DNA of 64,000 nt from Stictocephala bisonia. Taxonomy: Eukaryota; Arthropoda; Insecta; Hemiptera; Membracidae. The DNA lies in NCBI GenBank assembly GCA_035578905.1, contig JAQJVL010000251.1:596115-660114 (forward strand), written 5' to 3'. How positions within the stretch are numbered: position 1 is the first letter of the stretch; the number at the start of each line of letters is the position of its first letter. Position numbers and translations under genes: made by a program. Shown here one piece after another: positions 48,103 to 58,819 of the stretch. Below the pieces are notes generated by a model. The model was given only the letters and a program-made list of their open reading frames with translations. It was not told the DNA's origin and made no database searches.

Positions 48103-48394
48103 TAGTGGCGCAGTGCTGTAACCCAGCTACTTAGGGACGGCGTGTAAATGCAATGAATACAGATCTATAGGTTGTGTTGAGGATAGGTACTCACATGGTG
48201 TCCACACAATGGTTGTCCTCAACATGAACACTACTAGAGAAGTCTTGGGTGTCTTGTTGGGTGGTAGTCAGTGTCCGGATATTGTCAAGGGAAGAGAATT
48301 GCGTATCATGCTTGTCTATTAGCTAAAAATTAGACCAATACTACGTGATTCAAATTCCACATAAAGCTGTAGGTCCTTTCCCTAGCTATTGAGC
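48103..48394 (+). repeat. SINE-like interspersed repeat, copy 3
   Basis: Opposite orientation to copies 1 and 2. It starts AGTGGCGCAGTGCTGTAACC (A-box-like GTGGCGCAGTG) and ends CACATAAAGCTGTAGGTCC, after the B-box-like GATTCAAATTCC. Confidence 0.75.
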
Positions 48395-48845
48395 CATTAA
48401 TGAATGGCTCTTTCTGATGAACGGTCGATCTTAGTAACAATGACTACAGTAGTTCATTTACAATCACCACACGCATTCGTTCCTCATATTCACTCGTATA
48501 TTGAAGATCGGTGTTTTCACAACGAAATTAATGATAAAAGTGGACAATATGAATCGATAGTCATTTCTATATCGATGGTTGGTTCTCATTACCTCACACA
48601 TGTTCGAAAAAGATGCGAAATGAAACAAAACACATTTCCAGGTGGAACAAGTCATGCATTTTTTGAAATGTTTATAATGTCTACTCGTTTTCCCCATTTT
48701 ATCAACATATTTAGCTGATATGAATCATTTGGAATCAATTACAAAATGTTGATCAATTGTGCTCTCGGGAGAGACATATGTTAGGAGAGTTTTTCGATAA
48801 ATCACTACTACAACAGTTCTAACTGGACTGCGAGCGTTATTATAG

Positions 48846-49095
48846 CACAGAGAAAAAAGAAACAGGGGTCGCTTTCATATGACCACAGTGATCGCCTCAG
48901 TGGCAACTATAAATAAAATAGACTTAGTTATATCTATAATAGTTATTATTACGTTTATCATTGAGGATTTAGGGGTAATTAGGGAGATACTGACACGGTG
49001 CTAGCCCTGCCATCGCGTGACAAACTAATGAAATAACCACTCGGCACAAATTTAGCGCATTATTGGATGCGACCTCTGTTTCTTTTTTCTCTGTG
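48846..49095. mobile_element. MITE family M, copy with intact terminal repeats
   Basis: CACAGAGAAAAAAGAAACAG at the left is repeated inverted at the right, and the match extends to about 30 bp (ending GGTCGC(A/T)T). 250 bp, no coding. Target duplication not clear. Confidence 0.8.
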
Positions 49096-49208
49096 ATGTA
49101 TCTCACTTGGATTATACGAAAGCCGTCTTAGTAACCTTGCACTCCTACGAGGACGCAGAACTACCGGGAGTGCTCTCGCACTTTATCACTGCACCGACCA
49201 TTTTAAGA

Positions 49209-49479
49209 AGATAGAGAAGAAAGAAACAGAGGTCACATCCAATATTGCACTAAAGAGGTGTCGAATTATAGAATCTTTGAGTGTCGAATAATTATTTTTT
49301 CACTGCTATGCATTGAGTGGGCTAGCACCTTGTCAGTCCCTTCCCACGTTCCCATCAAAATCCTCAAGGAAAACGTAGTAATTGCCACAAATATGTATAA
49401 AGATTTACATTAATGGTAACTGCCACTAAGGCGTTCGCTGTGACCATAAAAATGACCTCTGTTTGATTTGTCTCTGTTA
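49209..49479. mobile_element. MITE family M, second copy
   Basis: Terminal repeats AGAGAAGAAAGAAACAGAGG (left) and the imperfect inverse near 49455-49479. The interior is unlike 48846-49095 but like 28031-28252, so family M has two internal types sharing ends. Confidence 0.75.
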
Positions 49480-52340
49480 TATGACTCACAGTTAAGAATT
49501 GTTATAAAAACAGACATTGTATTTTATTCTAACAAAATTATTGTGTTTATGGTAGAATTTTGTGCAGCTCTTTTCAAGGAACAAGTCAATGGAAAGATAT
49601 TTGTATTGTATAAACTTAATACACAATAAAAGCAATGAAGGTTGTATACATACTTTTTGCTTCATACAAGGTCAATTTCTCTTTGAAGGTAAAAAAGGAA
49701 AAGTTTAGTGGTAAAAATTTTTTTCTACGAACGGTAATTAACTTCTATTACAGGATATAGACAGATATTCTGTCTATATTCTGTGCTTCTATCAAAAGGC
49801 TTCGACAATTGTAGATTACAAATTTCTACCAAAAATACGAAACATTTCTAAACGGCTATGGATAAGCTGGACAGAGCCAGACTTGACTGAATAAAATAAT
49901 TCCAATGTAAAAATCTTTCTTAAAAATTAACTTTCAATTAACATTAACAAAACCAACTTAGGACAGATTTTGCTTCTAGAAATATGATATCATATTTTTT
50001 CATATCATTATAATTCGGAAATGACTGCACAAGTTTTATTTTTTTTTACTATATACTTCTGTCCATGCATTATAGGAAACTGTGAATAACCATCAAAAAC
50101 ACCGTTAATCTAATGTTTTTAAATAATAGTGACATAAAAGGGCTGGTAACCTTTTTATAGTTATTTTTACTATAATTATTCACGAGTGGGCCCAATCACA
50201 CCACATAAAGTACAGTTTTGAAGAATTGGGTTTTCTTTATGGCCACGTTCATTGTGAATGAGCTCTCATTCTTCACTAGACCAGGTTTTTCCGGTACTTT
50301 TCTCTGTTATCTATCAAACGTTTTTTGCCTGTCTATGTTACTATTTGTAATGTGAGAGGCCTGTTTTTAATTGTTTAGCCTTTTGAATACTACTGTATTG
50401 TTATTTAAGTATTTATAAGGTGAACATATTTTTAAGTATAATAATTTGTATTTCTCACCTCCAATATTTTTACAGCTTGATTACGTCATTTGTCAAGGTC
50501 ATTATAATTCTGAAAATACAACTAACGGTAGACTCCATAGTTCAGCCATCAGGTGATATAACGGATCATAGCCCCGTCACCTTGACAGAGTCTCCTCTCC
50601 TGTTCTATTACGGTCACGTGACAGTTCCTAATTCACTCGATAATTAATTGATGTAGAAACGCCTCCAATGCTTTTTATTAAATGTTAATTCATAACTAAA
50701 TTAGTAAAATATTATTATTTAGTCTTTTATCAGATCAAATATTTATTTATTTGCTCGCCAATATAAGGAACATAATCTTTTGGATATCATGTTTAGTTTA
50801 ATTTATACAAGGGATATTAAAAACTTTTTTATCTTATAACAATTTTTATACTAAATAATTCAACATATATTTGAAAACATAATTAACAGTGTTTAAAATA
50901 AGTGAATAAATAAATTAAAACTTTAAAAAGCACATGTAGCAGGACTGCAAATGACTTTCTATCTTCCAATTTAACATGTGCAATTTGCAGTATTATTTAA
51001 AAACAAGTTGAAACCACAGTTTCATAAATCATTGTTATACTGTAACAATTATTGAGAGGAAAAGCCAGAAAGGCAAATATAACAATATCAAAATGCATAC
51101 AACTAGAAGTTAATAAAAATACAGGACGAATTTTGTCACTCACCCCTAACTTGTTTCCACAGTTTATAAAATATTTGCTTTTTCAATATGCGATTAGACT
51201 GATGGCACTACATTACATTTAGAGTGTTTCAATGTTATTAGAGTTCGCAATTACAGAGGAATTATAAGGTTATTTATTCTTACTTACATTCAGCAGTGGA
51301 GTACAGACTTCGTTTTGTATTAATAACAGTTAAAGTAAAAAAGTATAACGTAACAGTTATTTTATTATTAAAGGTCAGTAAACCGTTAAACGTAAGTTCA
51401 ATGAGCTGAACACAGATGGATTCCAATTACACAACTAATTCGACGATGCATTAATTGCTCCACGTGGTACCGGGGGAGGGGGTTAAGACCCATTGACCAG
51501 GGAAAACATATTTAAATGGATTTCAGAACTGTTCTTGCTATTGTATTGTTATATTAACACAGTTCACCAAATTTAGTATAGATTTTCTAAATGAACGACT
51601 ATAATATGTCTCTAACAAATGTTTATACAACTCATCGATAAAGAGATAAAAATGTACAGTAAATCCTGACACGATAAATGAAAAGTATTGATTTAAATTA
51701 AATATTGAAGGATAAGTCATCTAGAGTGTGGTTTAGTGAGTTCGATTCCCGCAGCCACTCTTATAACAATTAGCACCCCTCTCCTGCAAATGGATTCTGC
51801 ATAGTTTTGTCTAATGCAAACAAATAACTTATTAAGTTTTTTTACATATAAGTTATTTTTGTACGTTATTTTGTTATCGGCATTTACTAGTGAATACGAT
51901 CGGTCAAAATAACCTTGTGCTTCCTCCTAGTTACTGAAACTTTTTCATTATAATATATTTTTCAGGAACATTTCTTGTATGGATATGAGTTTTAATTTTG
52001 TACAGTATCAAGTTTGTAAAATATTATGTAAACTTAGCATTATTTAAGGTTTGAAGTTAAAGTCTCAGTTAACACCAGTTAAACAATGCAGTTAAACGAA
52101 AGCAATAATTACAATTTTCTTCAATAACTATTCAAATAAATTGAATAAATCTTTTCAGACATAATTATTACTAACTTAGTGGTTCTTACAATACATCGTA
52201 CTTTATTTATACATACATGTAAAATTATTTAAAAATATATTTGAATAATTGTAAATTTATCCCGTTATCATTACTGACGTTTCCTTTATCGTTATGATAA
52301 GATTTTTATATGAGTCTTAAAAATAGTATGTTGTGAATCG
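49480..52340. other. AT-rich non-coding stretch
   Basis: No gene. Contains a small hairpin at about 49756-49778 (TATAGACAG / CTGTCTATA) and a tRNA T-arm-like segment at 51740-51763. Confidence 0.5.
51740..51763 (+). repeat. tRNA T-arm / B-box-like segment
   Basis: GAGTTCGATTCCCGCAGCC matches the GGTTCGATTCC B box of pol III genes. No anticodon or D arm upstream, so it is probably a truncated SINE. Confidence 0.35.
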
Positions 52341-52342
52341 TT

Positions 52343-52530
52343 TTGTTCATCCTAGATCATTTATCATCCTCCCTCACTCAGCTTCCCGCTAAATTATGTA
52401 AAGCCACTCTGGCGGGTGACAGGGAAGCGCCTTCAGCCCGTCACTGGTTAAAACTGACAACACTGCCTCCCACCATGGAACTCAATCTAGTTATAGTTTC
52501 ACGGATCGACACTCGTCATCCATAAGAGCT
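52343..52530 (+). other. GC-richer patch, unknown
   Basis: About 50% GC in AT-rich surroundings, with one 60-codon open frame (LTQLPAKLCKATLAGDREAP region) showing no family motif. Its position just upstream of the RT fragment at 52600 suggests it may be part of the same dead element. Confidence 0.3.
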
Positions 52531-52599
52531 ATCAATTAGTGAGAAGAAGACTATGATTTATTCAAAATTATTTTAACTATCTTATAATCCGACTGTAAC

Positions 52600-52780
52600 T
52601 GCCTATTGAACTGAGCCCTTTATGGATATATAGCGTACACGCTAAAGCGATTGATGTCCAACTTAGAAGAGCCATGAGAGCTATAAGTGACACTTTCATG
52701 GCACCTTCACTTCATTGCCTCCCGGAGCTGTGCAATGTATTACCTCAGAGATAAGACGTCAGGAGGCACTTCTTAAATAA
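52600..52780 (+). pseudogene. Non-LTR retrotransposon RT C-terminal fragment D
   Basis: VHAKAIDVQLRRAMRAISDT (from 52635) followed by CLPEL and, after a frame change near 52745, EIRRQEALLK. This is the recognisable block after the RT thumb in many invertebrate LINEs (DTQLN-x-AMR...LPVL...RR). Short, frameshifted, no other domain. Confidence 0.65.
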
Positions 52781-54150
52781 TTCAATAAAAGCATAAGGTA
52801 ATAATGTAGCATTTTTATTTTTTAAATATAATAAATATAGCTGACAACAAACCATTTGTTATTTATATGTATATCTGACTGTAACTAAACAGTTTGGTTT
52901 TTGATGAAAAAATAAACTGCTTATTGAAAGCTTTTTACCGGATCTAAAAATAACAATAAAAGCAGTTGTTATTTTAAAACCGCCTATCTATTAACCTTAC
53001 AACAACCACCTGGCATTTTTTAACCTTACAACAAGTAGGCATTGTAGGCTAAAACTCCAAAACGTACATTGTGGTATAAAAAATTCGAGGTTAGTTAAGG
53101 ACACACGTTCGGGATATAATATAAAGGATGATGAATTTATTTTCTCATTTGATTTATTGAGTTATTTTCTCACGGAAAACAGTGATGAAAATGTACGTAG
53201 GTTTGAATCTACTATAAACAGTATTGTAATTTAAGCACAATGAAACGGTTCACTGGAATGTCCCGCGAACACACCACTGACCACGGGGAAATGTAGTATT
53301 GGGGTGACTAATCCGATTACGCCTATGGTGGCGAGAGGATTACGCCCTTCAATTTCCTCTATTCAGAGGACTGTGGGGTGGGGGAAGGGTTGTATTAAAA
53401 TACCACTAATTAATACAAAGGATGTGTGTTTATAGATAATGGATACATGCCAATAATGACGATTGCATTGAATATTATTAAAATATATATTTTTATTACA
53501 ATTGATCGCTAAATCAAAATACTAAATTCTTTATTGATGCTCAATATAATTGTTGCCAAGAAATTTTGAAAGTCAATCCGTGATAATTTACACCAGCTCG
53601 TTATATTATATGAAATATTAAAGAATACTTGTGAAATATCGCGATAATGTTAGTTTGTAATACTATTTGATATTTTTCAACTGTTCAGAATTAAAAAGAA
53701 AGTGATCAATGGTTATCTGAACTCTCAGAGTTAAAGTTAAAATGAAAATATATTATTCATTGATTTATTGTATTTAATGGATTGATTTTGGTAGACCATA
53801 TTTACTACCTTAATTGAGAGGAATTTACAAAAGAAATTTTAAAAGAACAACACAATATAAAGAAGTTTTGTTTGGAAACTAATCTCTACACTACAACGGA
53901 TAGTTTGGGTTTACGTATAAGATATTTAATATTAGTCAGTATATTTTAATACTTGCAATACTTTATCCATAATGTTATATCCCAATTTTAAACTGAATAA
54001 AAATACATTAATTCAGGAATATATACGAATAAATTAAAATATTGTTTAATATATGTTGAATAGAAAATTTTAACAAACAAGTTTTGCTTTTAAAATAAGA
54101 AGTCTGAAAGTACAAATGTAGAACAACGCTTTCTAAATTGTAACCACAGT
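52781..54150. other. AT-rich non-coding stretch with repeat R2 copy
   Basis: No gene. 53268-53352 matches the reverse complement of 33425-33512. Confidence 0.5.
53268..53352 (+). repeat. Low-copy repeat R2, copy 2
   Basis: See 33425-33512. Blocks ACACCACTGACCAC, CTAATCCGATTACGCC and GATTACGCCCTTCA. Confidence 0.5.
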
Positions 54151-57110
54151 TTAACCCGCCGTTAGTCGCGTCTAAAAATATCACGCTGTTAGTCGCGTGT
54201 AGAGATCTTTTCTCACCCAACACTAAATTAAGTTATATATACTTTTTAATGTTATATTGATATATAATTTTAAAATGTATAACGTGTTATCATAGTATAT
54301 ATCTTAAACTTATATTTTTATCAATTAACACTTGATAATATTTTTTATCTTAAAGCAAAAAATTAAAAAGTTGCTTTTTCATAGGCTTTTTAGGGTTCTT
54401 TTGACATGAACTTTTTTATTATTATTTACTTTGTTACTTGATAATAAAGTTAGTAATATTTAAGGTACAGGAGCATTAAAAACACAATTTTACATTAACA
54501 TTAATTCCACATTATTATTATAAAAAGAAAAAATACATTGGTAAAAACATGTTTATGACTTTATCCTTTATTATTCATTGTCCTTATTGAAACATTCGTT
54601 ACAAATAAAAACTGTTGAGTGAATGTGCTCTTTACAAACCGGCCCCTTGCATTCACTGCACTTGTTGGTTGTATACCTGTTCTTTTTTTTGGGACAGTAC
54701 TTGCATTTTGGGGGTTTACCATCTCCTTCATGATGCTGATTTTCAACTGCTGGTATTTCTACATTGCCGAGACAGTTTTTAATTTTTTGTTGAGTAGCTA
54801 TAGTAAATGTTTTTATTTGGACTCGTCTGAGCAGGTGATTTTTGATCAATTCTTTACCTAATTCCATCAAAAAGACACGTCTTGATATGTTAGAATTAGT
54901 GTTTTCTCTAAAAATTACGCAAGCATTGATTGCACCCACATTTAACATGCCGTTGAAAACAGTGAACGGCCATCTTCGGCTTATACGAGAAACACAGTAT
55001 TCTGTTTTCAGCCTGTCTACAACGTCTACACCACTTTTTGTAGCGTTGTAGTAAGTTATCATTTCTGGCTTTAGAGCATCTCCACTGTTTTCATCAATTT
55101 GATCGTTATCATGGAGTGTAGATAGTAATAGAACAACTTTTTTTTCTTTTTTGTCCGGAATATAAGACACCATAGAGCAGTAGTTAGGTGGTCTTGAGAA
55201 AGCAAAAAGGGATGAACATTTTTGCCTTTCTGAAATATCAAGAAGCTCTTCTGGTATTTCACGTTTGTTTTTACGAAGTGTTCCAACAACTGTCAATTTG
55301 TGGTTGGCGTAGAGGTCATTTGCAAGAGGTATCGAAGTAAAAAAATTATCAAACGTTACATTACGCCCAGTACCATCAACAACTTTGATGCAACGCTTTA
55401 CTACACTTGAAGCATCATTGGGTAAATCAAAAGGGCTATTTTTGGGTTGTTTACCAGGATAAATTTCCATGTATGCTGTGTAGAAAGTAGTGGAATCAAC
55501 AGTAGCATATATCTTGATTCCATATCGACATGGTTTACTCTTCATGTAAACTCTAAATTTACACCGCCCTCTGAATGGTTCCATCATTTCATCTATAGTC
55601 ACATTCTCACCAACACTATAGCTTTCATCACATATTTTTACGAAATCATCAAAAATTTGACGGACAGGGGCTAAATTGTCTAATTTTTTTCTTTGAGCAC
55701 GACTAGTTTCATCATCAAATCTTAGTGCCTGTGACAATAATCGAAATCGTCGCTGTGACATTGTGGCGATAAAAATTTCGGGTGCTGTACCATCTGTACA
55801 CCATAACTCATCCAAATTAATGTGACTGTTTTTCTTGACACCAATTATGTACATCAGCCCAAGAAATGCAGACAACTCTGTCTCATCGGTCAGTGGGCAA
55901 TCCCGAAATCCCCTGCCATATTTTTTGCTCATAGTAGTAATTCTTTGATTAGTAAATCTTACAATATCACTTAGCATACTATCACGGAAAAAGTTTTTCC
56001 AACAATCAACCACTGTTTTGTGGTCTCGTGCTACTCTTTTTACTCCCGGCAATTTTGTAATAATATTTTGAGGACGAGTCTTAGTCGTAGTGGCTGTATG
56101 GTACATGTTCCATAACACATCCTCCTTTTTTCCAATATAACACATCGGTGGACATCTACGAACAGGTGATTCTTCTCGGATAGATCCACGCACAGCCCCT
56201 CGACTACGCAAAACAGAACGACCTCTATTACCTCTGGTACGAGCAGGAGCATGTTCTCTAGTAGTAGTAGAACGTCCTCTAGAAATTAGACGGCCACGAA
56301 AAGGATTCAAATAAACATTGGAAGCCCCTTCATTATTACCAGGTTGATGCACACTTTGGGAAGTGGAAGGCCTAGATAGGACTAATAGCTCTGTGTAGTC
56401 TTCTCCTCCAATGTCACGGGGTATTTCAAACTGTTGGGTCTGCTCTAAAGGTTCAATTTGAGGCATGGGTGGTAATAAATGTTTATTATTGTCAATGTCC
56501 ATTGGACTACAAATAGACTGGTCAGTATATTTATCACTCCTACCTGGTGTTTTATCATCTGCAAATGACTGTTCAGAGTTGTAGTCATCATCGTCGTGTT
56601 CACTCGGTCCATCAGAGTCATCTGTGTCAATATCGCTGGACTCTAACCAACACAACACCTGAGCTTCAGGACTGTCTGCCATTTTCTCAACACAAGTCAC
56701 TAATATCAACACTCAAATAAAATAAAATAACACTAAACTTATAAAACTAAACTTATAAAATCGTCAAACTAATTTACTAATCACAAAAATAAAATATACT
56801 GTATGTTGTAAATAATACAAAACTTGCACACGTGGTTAGTCGCGTATAGAGAAAAATTCTCTCCGCTATAGTCACGCGTCTAGTCGGGTGTAGAACGTTC
56901 TCCTCACTGACGCGACCACGCCTACTTCATCGTTCGCTCGCCAGCGACCAGCCGGAACCATTTTTTTTTTCCTCATGATGAGAGCGCTCCTATGGTTCTG
57001 GTTGAGGAATAGCTGGAATGGGTTGTTATAATTGCCGCTAGATCGCACTTGGCACCAAAAAAACTAAAAAAGTGAGAAAATATCTCACCACGCGACTAAC
57101 GGCGGGTTAA
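54151..57110 (-). mobile_element. Structurally complete piggyBac transposon
   Basis: 2960 bp bounded by TTAA on both sides (54151-54154, 57107-57110) with perfect 16-bp terminal inverted repeats CCCGCCGTTAGTCGCG (54155-54170 and 57091-57106 inverted). Subterminal copies of GTTAGTCGCG lie at 54188 and 56835. A further inverted motif, GAGAT(C/A)TTTTCTCAC, is near both ends. One unbroken transposase frame fills the minus strand. All marks of an autonomous, recently inserted piggyBac are present. Confidence 0.96.
54571..56682 (-). CDS. piggyBac-family DDD transposase, intact
   Basis: 703 residues from the ATG at 56682 (context gaaaATGG). An upstream in-frame codon at 56712 is GTG, so I prefer this ATG. 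It cuts and pastes the element at TTAA. The N-terminal 90 residues are very acidic (DDSDGPSEHDDDDYNSEQ), then an Arg-rich stretch (about 130-170) may bind DNA or act as a nuclear signal. The DDE_Tnp_1_7-type core runs from about 215 to 590. Candidate catalytic Asp residues are D364 in VTIDEMMEPFRGR, D445 in VTFDNFFTS and D553 in NATKSGVDVVDRL; the conserved SRRWPF follows at about 568. The C-terminal Cys-rich domain (about 660-697: CKYC, CSEC, CKEH, CNEC) is complete. AATAAA overlaps the TAA stop. Length is slightly above the classic 594-residue protein. No stop or frameshift seen. Confidence 0.95.
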   Translation of the reverse strand: MADSPEAQVLCWLESSDIDTDDSDGPSEHDDDDYNSEQSFADDKTPGRSDKYTDQSICSPMDIDNNKHLLPPMPQIEPLEQTQQFEIPRDIGGEDYTELLVLSRPSTSQSVHQPGNNEGASNVYLNPFRGRLISRGRSTTTREHAPARTRGNRGRSVLRSRGAVRGSIREESPVRRCPPMCYIGKKEDVLWNMYHTATTTKTRPQNIITKLPGVKRVARDHKTVVDCWKNFFRDSMLSDIVRFTNQRITTMSKKYGRGFRDCPLTDETELSAFLGLMYIIGVKKNSHINLDELWCTDGTAPEIFIATMSQRRFRLLSQALRFDDETSRAQRKKLDNLAPVRQIFDDFVKICDESYSVGENVTIDEMMEPFRGRCKFRVYMKSKPCRYGIKIYATVDSTTFYTAYMEIYPGKQPKNSPFDLPNDASSVVKRCIKVVDGTGRNVTFDNFFTSIPLANDLYANHKLTVVGTLRKNKREIPEELLDISERQKCSSLFAFSRPPNYCSMVSYIPDKKEKKVVLLLSTLHDNDQIDENSGDALKPEMITYYNATKSGVDVVDRLKTEYCVSRISRRWPFTVFNGMLNVGAINACVIFRENTNSNISRRVFLMELGKELIKNHLLRRVQIKTFTIATQQKIKNCLGNVEIPAVENQHHEGDGKPPKCKYCPKKKNRYTTNKCSECKGPVCKEHIHSTVFICNECFNKDNE

Positions 57111-58640
57111 ATTCAATTGATGAAAATTTTGACATACTCAAAGTTTGTAAGAAGATTAGGATTATGAATATATGGTGAGAATTATATATTATTATAGAAA
57201 AAGGTATGGTCTGTAACAATAATAAGTGTAAACAATTTATTATCAGCAAGTAAAAAGGTGTAAGGCAATAACTCATAGTAACTGACCCATTATTTTTTCT
57301 ACACTTACCATCTTGCTGAATCCGGGCAGCCGTCATGAGTTTCCGACCGTGACAAGTGTTGGTATATAAGTAATGAATTTTAACACAATTATCATTCCTT
57401 TTTTTTAATCCGTTTGGTGTGAGTAGGATAAATGTGGTTTACCGAAATCGATTACCACAACATTTTGTACCTATACTGTAATTAATTTATGCTGTGTGAC
57501 ATTCACTCGTTTGTATTTCTACCAACACGTGGTATGCTTATCAAGAAAATGTTTGTTATAAACAAACGCAATAGTTGGTGTGTAATTTTGTTGCACATAT
57601 ATGAGCGACAAGGCTTTATCTGGGACACTTCGTTTAAATATAAGCATTTTTATTTTAAGTATGTAGACTAAGATATTTATTGCATAAAAATTTTATAAAA
57701 ATATTATATCCTGTTGTCTTTGTTTTTAATATTAGAGCAACTTAATTTGAAATCTCCAACAACTAATCATAGACAAGAATAAGTCTGATTGTTAATTCCC
57801 TAAATAATGTAATAATTAATTATAGCTAAATAAAAAAAGCTGATAGTTCAACACACTCTCAAAAGTATGTATGCATTTTAACCTTTATTTATAAGTATGA
57901 TAAGTTTAACGGTAGACTAAACCTATTTTACAAAACCATTTACGCATTAAATTTAATACAGTAATTAAAGACACACTGAAGCCGAAGAGTAGTAACATTT
58001 ACTTCATTGTTTGACCATGAGCAACCAAAGATTCCTTCTTTAACGTTACGTTGATATTAAAATGTGACTCTAGTTAGTGAAGCTTGTATAAAATATATGT
58101 AAACTAACGATAGTGTATTTATATAGAATTTCAAAATAATTTGATCCCGACACAGGAACAAAGGCACGTCAGGGAGATAAAAGTTTACCCCGCCAGGGGA
58201 TGTACGATACGTGACATATGAATCATCAGGGATAACACTGGGACGTGAGTATTCGTCAAACTCAACTCACTTTTTACACTCAAATCTATTTTTAAATCAA
58301 AGTAATGGTATTAGGAACTGGTACAGGCTCCCACAGGGGAGCAGTGATTGCACCGATACTTTTTTCATCTGTCCGATTATAATGTGCTTGGTTTTAAGTT
58401 GACTTAAATTATTTTATAATTTAATTGTTAATGACTCTGACTACTACACCGATCACTTATGTTAGAGAAAATTTCTATTATTTTATTGTCATTCAACGTA
58501 ATTAGCATTTTCACTTAAAACACTTTAATGGTCCAATTTCATCAACAGTAGGACTTCCTAAGGCTGAACATCTGAAGTGTTTGTAAATAAGAACTTCGAA
58601 TCAAAAGTATCATTAAGTACATGTTAAAAAAAACTTATTT
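57111..58640. other. AT-rich non-coding stretch
   Basis: No gene supported. A GC-richer patch with a GTGAGT at 58244-58249 (58140-58260) has stops in every plus frame. Confidence 0.5.
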
Positions 58641-58669
58641 CCAGTACTAAATATTTTATTTTGACATAC

Positions 58670-58819
58670 GATATTGGGGACAGCTCATCTGAACATAAAA
58701 CGGACTGGAGGCCTGACTGACTTTACAACACAGTTTATGGCTCGTCAACACATGGACGGGGGCTCCCGTAAACCAAGTCGTTTGGCCGTCGTGATGAAAG
58801 TCCAACTGAAGGCACGAGG
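58670..58819 (+). other. Exon-like GC-rich island ending at GTGAGT
   Basis: About 150 bp near 50% GC in DNA of about 30% GC. One plus frame is open (AHLNIKRTGGLTDFTTQF to MKVQLKARG) and meets a consensus donor AG|GTGAGT just after 58819. A weak acceptor (GGGGACAG) precedes CTCATCTG near 58684. A reverse-strand frame is also open. No domain recognised, so an orphan exon is only a possibility. Confidence 0.2.

Noticed and set aside
48404..48718. 104-codon plus frame after SINE copy 3
   Set aside because: No recognisable domain; an overlapping antisense frame is equally open; no splice or promoter evidence.
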